Shown: positions 1-6,790 of the stretch, in pieces | Numbering within the stretch: the stretch's first letter is position 1 | Layout: each line of letters begins with the position of its first letter | Assembly (NCBI GenBank): GCA_964441735.1 | Contig: CAYTVB010000041.1 | Location: forward strand, 1 to 17,121 | Source: JASMTM01 sp964441735 | Lineage (GTDB): Bacteria > Thermotogota > Thermotogae > Petrotogales > Kosmotogaceae | Reading direction: 5' to 3' | DNA: 17,121 nt | The notes under the pieces: generated by a model | The model's input: the letters and a program-made list of their open reading frames with translations, nothing else | Database searches by the model: none | Told to the model about the DNA's origin: nothing | Translations under genes and position numbers: made by a program

Positions 1-380
1 TATCATTAGAAGATTTTAGAAAACTAAAGCTTGCTTTTAGATCATCCTGGTTATTTGAATTAGTAAATGGAATTGAATCTGAAAATTATTTTAAGAACTT
101 TAAAGAATTAAGTCTTAACAGAAAGCTGGAAAAACTCATGTTGCACAAAGGTATAGGCTTTAAAGTTGCAAGCTGTGTAGCACTTTTTGGATACGGGGAA
201 TTGAATGCGTTCCCGGTCGATATATGGGTAAAAAGAATTATGGAAAAACTATACAATATTACCGGCTCTACAAAAAAAATAATGGAGTTTGGCATGGATT
301 CTTTTAAACCCTATTCAGGTTATTTTCAGGAAATGCTTTTTAGATATATCAGAACAAGAAAAGGAATTATTAAGATATGA
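1..380 (+). CDS. 8-oxoguanine DNA glycosylase/AP lyase (OGG/HhH-GPD family), 3' end
   Basis: This is the C-terminal part of a base-excision-repair glycosylase; the gene starts beyond the left edge and is open in the frame beginning at base 3. The visible part contains a helix-hairpin-helix followed by the Gly/Pro...Asp loop: KGIGFKVASCV and then AFPVDIW. By family knowledge the lysine of GFKVA (bases 162-164) matches the Schiff-base lysine of OGG1-type enzymes, and the aspartate of FPVD (bases 219-221) matches the catalytic aspartate. Both are present, so a bifunctional glycosylase/lyase removing 8-oxoguanine is the likely activity. The C-terminal tail ends in basic residues. The TGA stop overlaps the trmFO start (ATGA, 377-380), which suggests translational coupling. 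The N-terminal domain is outside the window, so the exact OGG subtype cannot be fixed. Confidence 0.8.
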   Translation, partial: SLEDFRKLKLAFRSSWLFELVNGIESENYFKNFKELSLNRKLEKLMLHKGIGFKVASCVALFGYGELNAFPVDIWVKRIMEKLYNITGSTKKIMEFGMDSFKPYSGYFQEMLFRYIRTRKGIIKI

Positions 381-1687
381 ATATAAATATTGTTGGTGGA
401 GGACTTGCTGGTTCAGAAATTGCATTAAAACTTACAAGTCACAAAGTTAAAACAAATTTATTTGAAATGCGTCCTAATAAGATGACAGAGGTTCATAAAA
501 CAGGTAATTTTGGGGAGCTGGTTTGCAGTAATTCACTAAAATCCGAGCTTCTTTCCAATGCTTCAGGATTATTAAAAGCGGAGCTTAAAAGATTAAAATC
601 GGAGCTTCTCAGTATTGCTGAAGATAACCGAATTCCTGCCGGAAAAGCTTTTGCAGTTGATAGAAACAGCTTTTCTGGAGAGATCACACAAAAAATTTGT
701 TCTTCAAAATATATCAATTTTATCAATGATGAAATAAGAAGCATAGACCTTTCAAATAGAAATAATATCTGGATAATTGCAACCGGACCGGTTACTTCAC
801 AAAATCTAGAAAATTGGTTATCAAAGCTTTTTGGTGAAAATCTATTTTTCTTTGATGCCGTTGCTCCAGTTATAACAGCTGATTCAATTAATATGGAAAA
901 TGCTTTTATTGCTGATCGGTATGGTGTTGGAACGGGAGACTATTTAAATTGTCCAATGGGGAAAAAACAGTATGAGGATTTTATTGAGACGTTGATTGCT
1001 GCGGAGAGAGCTCCTATAGAAAATTTTTCTGACAAACTATTATTTGAACGATGTCAACCTATTGAAGAAATTGCCAGAAAGGGAAAAGATGCACTGCGTT
1101 TTGGTCCATTTAAACCTGTCGGTCTAAAAGATCCAAAAACAAATAGAGAGCCATACGCTGTTTTGCAGTTAAGAAGTGAAAATGAAAGCAATACATTATA
1201 TAATCTAGTAGGTTGTCAAACCAGATTAAAATGGAAAGAACAAAAAAGAGTATTTCAGAAAATTCCAGCGTTAAGTGAAGCTGAGCTTGTTAGATATGGA
1301 GTTATGCATAAAAATACATATTTAAATTCTCCGATAATTTTAAACCGGTATCTCCAGTCGAAGATCCATCCCAATCTTTTTTTCGCTGGACAAATTACCG
1401 GTATGGAGGGATATGTTGAATCAATAGGAAGCGGTACTTACGTTTCACTTAATATTCTAAGACTGCTCAAGAATGAAAACATGCTTGGATTGCCTGATGA
1501 TACAATGTTGGGGTCGCTAATAAATCATATTACAGAAAAAGCACGCGTCCCGTTAAATCCTTACTATGCTAATTTTGGTTTGCTACCACCAGTGAACAAA
1601 AGAATGAAAAAGAGAAAAAAGCGAGAACTCCAATCCGATAAAGCACTGAGTAGTTTGAAAGAATTCATTTCGGAGGTTCAGCTATGA
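377..1687 (+). CDS. trmFO: Methylenetetrahydrofolate--tRNA (uracil-5-)-methyltransferase TrmFO
   Basis: A 436-residue cytoplasmic flavoprotein that makes 5-methyluridine at position 54 of the tRNA T-loop, using 5,10-methylenetetrahydrofolate as carbon donor and FAD as reductant. The N-terminus has the dinucleotide-binding motif VGGGLAGSE (residues 6-14). The conserved GELVCSNS block places a cysteine at residue 50, and FERCQPIEE places the second key cysteine at 226; these match the two cysteines known to matter in the family. The C-terminal FAD-contact block FAGQITGMEGYVESIGSG (about residues 337-354) is intact, and the length is normal. The start overlaps the upstream stop by ATGA, with a GGAA-type ribosome site near 363. 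The stop in turn overlaps the manA start. Folate dependence is shared with thyX further down the run. The identification is secure. Confidence 0.97.
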   Translation: MNINIVGGGLAGSEIALKLTSHKVKTNLFEMRPNKMTEVHKTGNFGELVCSNSLKSELLSNASGLLKAELKRLKSELLSIAEDNRIPAGKAFAVDRNSFSGEITQKICSSKYINFINDEIRSIDLSNRNNIWIIATGPVTSQNLENWLSKLFGENLFFFDAVAPVITADSINMENAFIADRYGVGTGDYLNCPMGKKQYEDFIETLIAAERAPIENFSDKLLFERCQPIEEIARKGKDALRFGPFKPVGLKDPKTNREPYAVLQLRSENESNTLYNLVGCQTRLKWKEQKRVFQKIPALSEAELVRYGVMHKNTYLNSPIILNRYLQSKIHPNLFFAGQITGMEGYVESIGSGTYVSLNILRLLKNENMLGLPDDTMLGSLINHITEKARVPLNPYYANFGLLPPVNKRMKKRKKRELQSDKALSSLKEFISEVQL

Positions 1688-2475
1688 TTTTTGCATCCAG
1701 CCCAATTTTTTCACAAAGACCCTGGGGTGACAAAGAACTGAATGTTTTGTACAAATATGAAAGCAAACAGCCCATCGGAGAAATCTGGTTGCTTTCAGAT
1801 TTTCAGGGAATGAGAACAGTATTAAGCGATAAAAATGGTAATCAAATATATCCTGACGATATTAAAAAGGAATTTGCAGGATTTGAAATACCAAGATTTC
1901 CTTTGCTTGTTAAGCTAATATCAGCGAAAAAATGGTTATCTGTGCAGGTTCATCCTGATGATGAAAATGCACGGAAACTTGAAGAAGAACCATGGGGTAA
2001 AACAGAATGCTGGTATTTCTTATCAGAAGGTAAAATCGCAGTGGGTTTAAAAACCAACACATCAAATCCTGAAGAGATTAATATGGACAGTCTCGAAATC
2101 CTTAAAACAAATAAAGGAGATCTTGTTTTAATTGAGGCTGGCGTTGTTCATACGCTGGGACCGGAATCCAAGCTTATTGAAATACAACAGGCCTCAGATG
2201 CTACCTACAGATTATATGATTGGAATAGAGGAAGGGAACTACATACAGAAAAAGCAAGGGAAGTTATTGATTTTAATAAAAAAGCAAAAGTTATTCAAAA
2301 TTTTTCATCAACTGATTTGGGATATTTTACCGTCAAAAAAACACATTTGGCTACTGGAACAGGTATTGCTGTAACTCTTGAAAATAAACCACAGCTACAT
2401 GTAGTTTTGAATGATAGAATTTCTTTAAAAAATGAATTTTTATGGGTAAAAATGGGAAAGAGGGACTGGATATGA
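1684..2475 (+). CDS. manA: Mannose-6-phosphate isomerase, class I (short form)
   Basis: A zinc enzyme interconverting mannose 6-phosphate and fructose 6-phosphate, linking mannose use to glycolysis and GDP-mannose supply. The cupin metal site is visible: SVQVHPDD gives Gln88 and His90, GKTECW gives Glu108, and EAGVVHTLG gives His156. The block EIQQASDATYRLYDWNR (166-182) carries the conserved tyrosine and a probable catalytic arginine (182). At 263 residues it is shorter than the roughly 315-residue Bacillus-type enzymes; the missing part is the end of the C-terminal beta domain. It ends directly on the start of the next gene (ATGA, 2472-2475), so this looks like a natural short form. The start has a good ribosome site, GGAGGT at 1672-1677, and overlaps the trmFO stop. 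The family is certain; the exact sugar-phosphate substrate is inferred. Confidence 0.92.
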   Translation: MIFASSPIFSQRPWGDKELNVLYKYESKQPIGEIWLLSDFQGMRTVLSDKNGNQIYPDDIKKEFAGFEIPRFPLLVKLISAKKWLSVQVHPDDENARKLEEEPWGKTECWYFLSEGKIAVGLKTNTSNPEEINMDSLEILKTNKGDLVLIEAGVVHTLGPESKLIEIQQASDATYRLYDWNRGRELHTEKAREVIDFNKKAKVIQNFSSTDLGYFTVKKTHLATGTGIAVTLENKPQLHVVLNDRISLKNEFLWVKMGKRDWI

Positions 2476-3650
2476 AAAAGATACTTATAACGTTATTGGT
2501 AATTGTGGCAGTCAATTTTAGCGTTGCTCAAAATGTTATTGAAAAAGCTCTCGAAGAAAAAACAAGGGATTTGCTTTCAAAGAATTACCTTGAAAAACTT
2601 GATCAAGACATTAACGGAAATTTCGAAAACTCGGTAGCTGCTGTTTTTGAAGCCTTAAAATATATTGAATCTTATTCAAGAATAAATAAAAACAAATTCT
2701 ATGAATATTTTGAACAAATAAATATTGATAAATTACCTGAAGATTTGACATTCTCACTCGATGTAGCAAACACACTTGTATCTACTTCTACAGTTGCAAC
2801 ACTTAAGAAAATTAGCGAAAATACTCCTGGTATTTTTTCAGATGCTTTGGCATTGAGAATTTTCTTCTATGACTGGGAAGAAACAAAAGATCCTCCATCT
2901 GCAAAAAAAGCCTTAAAACTTGCACAGGATCTGGAAGAATACTTTCCAAAAGCTTATTATATATATTATGTATTCCTGGAATACCATTCAACTTCAAGTT
3001 TCAAAGATCCTGAAATTTTTATGAAATATAGAGAAAAAGCATTAGAACTTAATCTAGGTTCAGACATACTTAATGAAATTATTCATGGAGATTACAGACT
3101 GGGCGAATATGAAAAAGTCATAAGCGATTTCAAAAGGTTAAAAGAACCAAATGAACTAAGCAAATTTTTTCTTGCTTATTCCTACTATGTAATAGGAGAA
3201 CATGGTACAGCTGAATTAAGATTCAAAGATACAAATCTTTCAGAAATACCTGGTAGGTACGCCAGTCAGGCATACGATTCTCTTGGTCAAATTGCAGAAA
3301 AAGAGGGCAATATTGATTCTGCAATATTTTATTATCACAAATCACTGGAAAGAAATTCAAACAATAAAGAAGCAATGATTCATTTAGGTTTCGCATATCT
3401 TGAGTCAGATGTTGATAATAAGAAAACAATGGCACGCTACTATTTAGAGATAAGTGGAATGGAGGAATATAGAAAAGATGTAAAGGAAACCCTTGATCGT
3501 TTGAGAAGAGAGCTTGTTCTATCCGTCATTTTCAAACGTATATTACCCCTGGCAGCAATTATTATCGTATCACTTATATTACTTGAATATTTTTTCAAAC
3601 GAAAAAGACACAGAGAAGAAAAAGAAGCATTGAAGAAGGATGAAGATTAA
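2472..3650 (+). CDS. Exported TPR-repeat protein with C-terminal membrane anchor
   Basis: A 392-residue protein not assignable to a named family. The N-terminus MKKILITLLVIVAVNFSVAQ is a typical signal peptide with probable cleavage after A-Q or VA. The body is helical and contains tetratricopeptide-like repeats, clearest at about residues 263-312 (YDSLGQIAEKEGNIDSAIFY, then SNNKEAMIHLGFAYLES). One hydrophobic helix follows (about 358-374, LPLAAIIIVSLILL), then a highly charged tail (KRKRHREEKE...). The likely topology is a periplasmic TPR domain, one membrane span and a short cytoplasmic tail, suggesting a scaffold or assembly role in the envelope. ATG 2472 overlaps the manA stop (ATGA) and places the signal peptide at the N-terminus. 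An in-frame ATG at 2442 would add ten charged residues ahead of it and is less likely. The substrate or partner is unknown. Confidence 0.8.
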   Translation: MKKILITLLVIVAVNFSVAQNVIEKALEEKTRDLLSKNYLEKLDQDINGNFENSVAAVFEALKYIESYSRINKNKFYEYFEQINIDKLPEDLTFSLDVANTLVSTSTVATLKKISENTPGIFSDALALRIFFYDWEETKDPPSAKKALKLAQDLEEYFPKAYYIYYVFLEYHSTSSFKDPEIFMKYREKALELNLGSDILNEIIHGDYRLGEYEKVISDFKRLKEPNELSKFFLAYSYYVIGEHGTAELRFKDTNLSEIPGRYASQAYDSLGQIAEKEGNIDSAIFYYHKSLERNSNNKEAMIHLGFAYLESDVDNKKTMARYYLEISGMEEYRKDVKETLDRLRRELVLSVIFKRILPLAAIIIVSLILLEYFFKRKRHREEKEALKKDED

Positions 3651-3686
3651 AGAATCAGGTTTTCAGCATTTTTAATTGCACTTAAC

Positions 3687-3693
3687 AGGAGGT
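3687..3693 (+). promoter_or_regulatory. Ribosome binding site fixing the TTG start of thyX
   Basis: The sequence AGGAGGT lies 7 bases before TTG 3701. The only nearby ATG (3710) is out of frame, so this site supports the unusual TTG initiation codon. Confidence 0.8.
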
Positions 3694-3700
3694 TTTTCTA

Positions 3701-4387
3701 TTGAAATTTGATGTACTCAACAAAGGATTCGTACGACTAGTAGAAAAGATGGGTAATGATTTTTCACCCGTACAATCAGCTAGAGTCAGCTTTGGAAAGG
3801 GTCTTACTACAGAAAAACGTGATATTAAATTGCTAAATTATCTTATGGAGCATAAACATCACACTCCTTTCGAGCACATAGTATTTAAATTTCATTTAAA
3901 ATTGCCAATATTCGTCATGAGACAGCTGGTCCGTCACAGAATAGCTTCAATAAATGAAAGAAGTGGAAGATATACTGAATTTGAAACTGAGTGGTATATT
4001 CCTGAGAGAATAAGAGTATCCGATACTAAAAACAGACAGGGATCGGTGAAGACTGAGGATGAAAATCTTAATGCAAAGGCCATAAACATAATCACAGAAG
4101 AACTGCAAAATATCTATGAAAAATATCAAGAATTATTATCGATGGGTGTGGCAAAAGAGTTAGCCCGGATAATATTACCCACTTCAATGTACACAGAGTG
4201 CTACTGGACAATAAATTGTCGTAGCTTGATGAATTTTTTGAATTTGAGGGCCGATTCCCATGCACAATATGAAATTCAACAATATGCTATAGCTATAGCA
4301 AAAATATTCGAAAAGCATTATCCCAATGTATACAATGCATTCTTAACATATGAATACAGCGGCGATATCCTGAACAGGAGGAATTAA
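3701..4387 (+). CDS. thyX: Flavin-dependent thymidylate synthase ThyX
   Basis: Converts dUMP to dTMP using methylenetetrahydrofolate, FAD and NADPH; it replaces ThyA and works as a cytoplasmic homotetramer. The ThyX signature RHR-x7-S is present as RHRIASINERS (residues 78-88). A conserved arginine lies in INCRSL at residue 174, and the NLRADSHAQYEIQQYA block (181-196) closes the active site. At 228 residues the length is normal, and these motif positions coincide with those known for the Thermotoga enzyme. Translation starts at TTG behind a strong AGGAGGT. The gene is 50 bp after the TPR gene with no terminator between, and 4 bp before the DRTGG cassette. Its 3' end contains the ribosome site for the next gene. 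No thyA is visible in the window. Confidence 0.97.
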   Translation: MKFDVLNKGFVRLVEKMGNDFSPVQSARVSFGKGLTTEKRDIKLLNYLMEHKHHTPFEHIVFKFHLKLPIFVMRQLVRHRIASINERSGRYTEFETEWYIPERIRVSDTKNRQGSVKTEDENLNAKAINIITEELQNIYEKYQELLSMGVAKELARIILPTSMYTECYWTINCRSLMNFLNLRADSHAQYEIQQYAIAIAKIFEKHYPNVYNAFLTYEYSGDILNRRN

Positions 4388-4391
4388 TATA

Positions 4392-4748
4392 ATGAAATTA
4401 ACGAAAATTACTAAATTGCTGGACTGCGATATTCTGAATGATACTGATGATTTTGAAAATGTTGTAATAGATAGCGCGGGCGCAGCTGACATGATGAGTG
4501 ATGTACTTGCTTTTGGTCAACAAAATATGCTTTTGGTTACGGGACTGAATACTCCTCAATCTGTCAGAACAGCTTCCCTAATAGGCGCTTCCGCAGTGCT
4601 GATTGTTAGAAAAAAAGAAATTCCTGAAAAAACCATCGCTTTGGCTAATGAACTTGACATTCCTCTAATATATTCAAAGATTTCGATGTACAAAGCTTGT
4701 GGAGAACTTTATAAACTTAATCTGAAGGATGTTCTTGAGGAGGAATAA
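4392..4748 (+). CDS. Small DRTGG-type domain protein, paralog 1
   Basis: A 118-residue stand-alone protein resembling the DRTGG domain that also occurs with CBS domains in some phosphotransacetylases and pyrophosphatases. A literal DRTGG motif is absent. The fold is suggested by the pattern GAADMMSDVLAF (about residues 30-41), then short beta strands NMLLVTGL and ASAVLIVR, and the closing ANELDIPLIYSKISMYKACG. It aligns along its length with the product of 5716-6060 (compare SDVLAF with SDVMGN), so the two are paralogs flanking the CBS/ATPase gene. A likely role is binding a small ligand or a partner protein; no catalytic residues are evident. ATG 4392 follows AGGAGG 10 bases upstream, inside the end of thyX. 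First gene of the five-gene cassette. Assignment by pattern only; function unknown. Confidence 0.7.
   Translation: MKLTKITKLLDCDILNDTDDFENVVIDSAGAADMMSDVLAFGQQNMLLVTGLNTPQSVRTASLIGASAVLIVRKKEIPEKTIALANELDIPLIYSKISMYKACGELYKLNLKDVLEEE
4738..4744 (+). promoter_or_regulatory. Ribosome binding site choosing TTG 4753
   Basis: AGGAGGA ends 8 bases before TTG 4753 and lies inside the end of the preceding gene. The in-frame ATG at 4729 lies upstream of this site and has only a GAAGG directly against it, so the TTG start is preferred. Confidence 0.65.
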
Positions 4749-4752
4749 AGAT

Positions 4753-5712
4753 TTGTTTAACGACAGTCTCGATGAATTAATAAACAAGCTACGGAAATAT
4801 TTCTCATATATAAATGTCTCAGAAATCATGAATACAAATGTCTACAAGATGAAAAAAGATCGAACATTGTGGCAGGCAAAAGAATTAATGAGAATCAGGA
4901 AGATCTCAGGCGTTCCTATTGTAGACGACAATGATGTGTTGATAGGACTGGTTAGTATAGAAGATATCATAGTAGCATTAGAAAACAATACAATCAAGGA
5001 TCAAATAAAAAACCATATGACAAAAAACGTTATCACTCTTTCACCAAAAGAGAACCTCGAATCATTAATCAAAAAATTTGAAAGATACCGTTATGGTAGA
5101 TTTCCCGTTGTAACTGAAGATAAAAAGCTTACAGGTATAGTAACAAAAAAGGACGTTTTAAGATCAATTCTGGAACGTTTTAGAATGATTTATGTTCATG
5201 ATGAAAGAAGGACTAAGACGTTAAAACAATTCAGTGAGATTCAGGAAAAATCTTTGATAACAGGAGAATATGTAAAAAAAGGTCATGCTGATTTCGCCTT
5301 TCACATAAATTATACAGATGTAGATATGGCAGGTATGGGAGCTGCTAAATTAAAAACTTTTCTAACGAAACAAATTGGAGATGAGAAACTGGCAAGAAGA
5401 GTATCAATAACCGCATATGAGGCAGAAGTTAATGTTGTCATTCATAGTAGTAGTGAAGGTTTTATTTATTGCTGGATAAACGATGACGTAATAAGGGTGC
5501 GAATTGAAGATCACGGAAAAGGAATAGAAAACGTAGAACTTGCTTTGAAAGAAGGTTATACAACAGCTCCAGATCATATACGAGAGCTTGGATTTGGAGC
5601 AGGTATGGGACTTCCAAATATGCGTCGATACTCTGATAAAATGGTTGTCATGTCTGAAGCAGGCAAAGGCGTCGTTGTGGAGATGATATTTTATCAAAAT
5701 AAGGGGGATTGA
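4753..5712 (+). CDS. CBS-domain pair fused to a GHKL (RsbW/SpoIIAB-like) ATPase
   Basis: A 319-residue cytoplasmic fusion. The N-terminal half carries two CBS motifs, which usually bind adenine nucleotides: about residues 22-80 (VSEIMNTNVYK, GVPIVDDNDVLIGLVSIEDI) and 85-142 (MTKNVITLSPKENL, GRFPVVTEDKKLTGIVTKKD). A linker leads to a GHKL ATPase domain: N-box YEAEVNVVIH (222-231), G1 box EDHGKGIE (252-259) and G2 box GFGAGMGLPNMRRYSD (280-295). The compact domain lacks a histidine-kinase phosphoacceptor region, so it resembles anti-sigma-factor kinases such as RsbW, RsbT and SpoIIAB. A reasonable inference is a nucleotide-sensing ATPase or protein kinase acting on a cassette partner or an anti-sigma antagonist elsewhere. 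The TTG 4753 start is chosen from its ribosome site; ATG 4729 would give 327 residues and a 20-base overlap. No STAS-domain partner is visible nearby. Confidence 0.82.
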   Translation: MFNDSLDELINKLRKYFSYINVSEIMNTNVYKMKKDRTLWQAKELMRIRKISGVPIVDDNDVLIGLVSIEDIIVALENNTIKDQIKNHMTKNVITLSPKENLESLIKKFERYRYGRFPVVTEDKKLTGIVTKKDVLRSILERFRMIYVHDERRTKTLKQFSEIQEKSLITGEYVKKGHADFAFHINYTDVDMAGMGAAKLKTFLTKQIGDEKLARRVSITAYEAEVNVVIHSSSEGFIYCWINDDVIRVRIEDHGKGIENVELALKEGYTTAPDHIRELGFGAGMGLPNMRRYSDKMVVMSEAGKGVVVEMIFYQNKGD

Positions 5713-5715
5713 ATC

Positions 5716-6060
5716 ATGAAGCTTAACGAAATGATACAAAAGGCTGGACTGGATGAAATATATTGCTTTGATAAAAGCGTTGATATTTCTGGTGGGTATA
5801 TAGGGGATTTGTTGAGTGATGTTATGGGAAATGCACCAGAAGACTCTCTATGGTTGACTATCCAATCTCACGTAAACATTATTGCAGTTGCAAGTATTAG
5901 AGATATAAAGGCAATTGTTCTTTGTAACGACCTTGAATTCGACAGAGAAGCAATTAAAAAAGCTAAAGAGAACAATATTTCATTACTTTCGTCTAAATAC
6001 AGTGCGTTCAAAACTATATTAAACCTATTTAAAGCGGGTTTTGAAACCAGTGATAGCTAA
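5716..6060 (+). CDS. Small DRTGG-type domain protein, paralog 2
   Basis: A 114-residue protein. Its core, SGGYIGDLLSDVMGNAPED (about residues 25-43), then SLWLTIQSHVNIIAVAS, then ISLLSSKYSAF near the C-terminus, matches a family of short DRTGG-domain proteins common in anaerobic clostridia and Thermotogota. As recalled, these are often annotated by a misleading HPr-kinase similarity and often sit beside GHKL ATPase and PHP genes, sometimes near [FeFe]-hydrogenase genes. It has no kinase P-loop. It is a diverged paralog of the 4392-4748 product. The ATG follows AGGGGGAT and lies 3 bases after the CBS/ATPase stop. A regulatory, ligand-binding role is inferred; nothing in the sequence proves it. 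Confidence 0.75.
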   Translation: MKLNEMIQKAGLDEIYCFDKSVDISGGYIGDLLSDVMGNAPEDSLWLTIQSHVNIIAVASIRDIKAIVLCNDLEFDREAIKKAKENNISLLSSKYSAFKTILNLFKAGFETSDS

Positions 6061-6790
6061 GAAGTATTATGATTGTGATTTTCATATACATACATGTTTA
6101 TCACCATGCGCAGACATAACAATGGTACCTAAAACAGTATCAAAAAGATTGTCTGAACTTGGCATAGATTGGGTATCGATTACAGATCACAATACGTGTG
6201 GCAATGTAAGAGCTTTTAAAAATACCCTTGAGAAAAATGGGATAAAGGTAATCCCGGGTATCGAAATTCAATCTTTAGAAGATGTACACATACTCGGTTA
6301 TTTTAGTTCGGTTGATATTGCAGAAGAGTATTCAAAATGGCTTGAAGGAAAGATGAAGAAAATTAATCTGGATCCAGAAAAATTTGGCTATCAATTATAC
6401 ACCAATGAAAACGATGAATACTATTCAATGGAAGCAAACTGGCTTGGCCAGCCTGTTAATTTAAGTATAGATAAAGTATTTAGCTCCATTCATGATTTTG
6501 GCGGCATCGCTGCTTTTGCTCATATAGAAAGAAAAATGGGTGTTTTATATCAAATGGGATTCATACCAAAAATGAAAACAAAACCGGTTATTGAAATATC
6601 GTTTAAGAAAACCATTTCAGAATATGATTTTATTAGAGATTTTCAATACATTCATTCCAGTGATGCACATAATATTGATATGTTGAAACCAACCATGAAC
6701 ATTGCTACTAACAGCAGAACCTTTACGAATTTCACTAACAGTATTATGGATAATAGTCAGGAAGATAGGGTGAAAATAATTTGGGATTAA
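6041..6790 (+). CDS. PHP-domain metal-dependent phosphoesterase
   Basis: A 249-residue cytoplasmic protein of the PHP superfamily (polymerase and histidinol phosphatase type), likely hydrolysing a phosphoester with two or three bound metals. The metal ligands are all visible: DFHIHT (His15, His17), ITDHN (Asp49, His50), IPGIEI (Glu75), DVHILGYF (His83), FAHIER (His161) and SSDAHN (Asp208, His210). The SPC-ADITMVP block after the first motif fits the small stand-alone PHP proteins. The substrate is unknown; candidates in the superfamily are nucleotide or sugar phosphates and signalling nucleotides. The start is uncertain: TTG 6041 has only GCGGG directly against it, while GTG 6050 lies 11 bases from the same site. 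Both overlap the upstream gene and the difference is three residues. The 3' end overlaps the next gene by 10 bases. Confidence 0.88.
   Translation: MKPVIAKKYYDCDFHIHTCLSPCADITMVPKTVSKRLSELGIDWVSITDHNTCGNVRAFKNTLEKNGIKVIPGIEIQSLEDVHILGYFSSVDIAEEYSKWLEGKMKKINLDPEKFGYQLYTNENDEYYSMEANWLGQPVNLSIDKVFSSIHDFGGIAAFAHIERKMGVLYQMGFIPKMKTKPVIEISFKKTISEYDFIRDFQYIHSSDAHNIDMLKPTMNIATNSRTFTNFTNSIMDNSQEDRVKIIWD

Noticed and set aside
2442..2471. Upstream ATG as start of the TPR protein
   Set aside because: It would put ten charged residues before a well-formed signal peptide and overlap manA by 34 bases; ATG 2472 in an ATGA overlap fits better.
5404..5739. A 111-residue minus-strand open frame
   Set aside because: It is opposite the conserved ATPase boxes of the CBS/GHKL gene and rich in random-looking His/Ser/Phe; a shadow frame.
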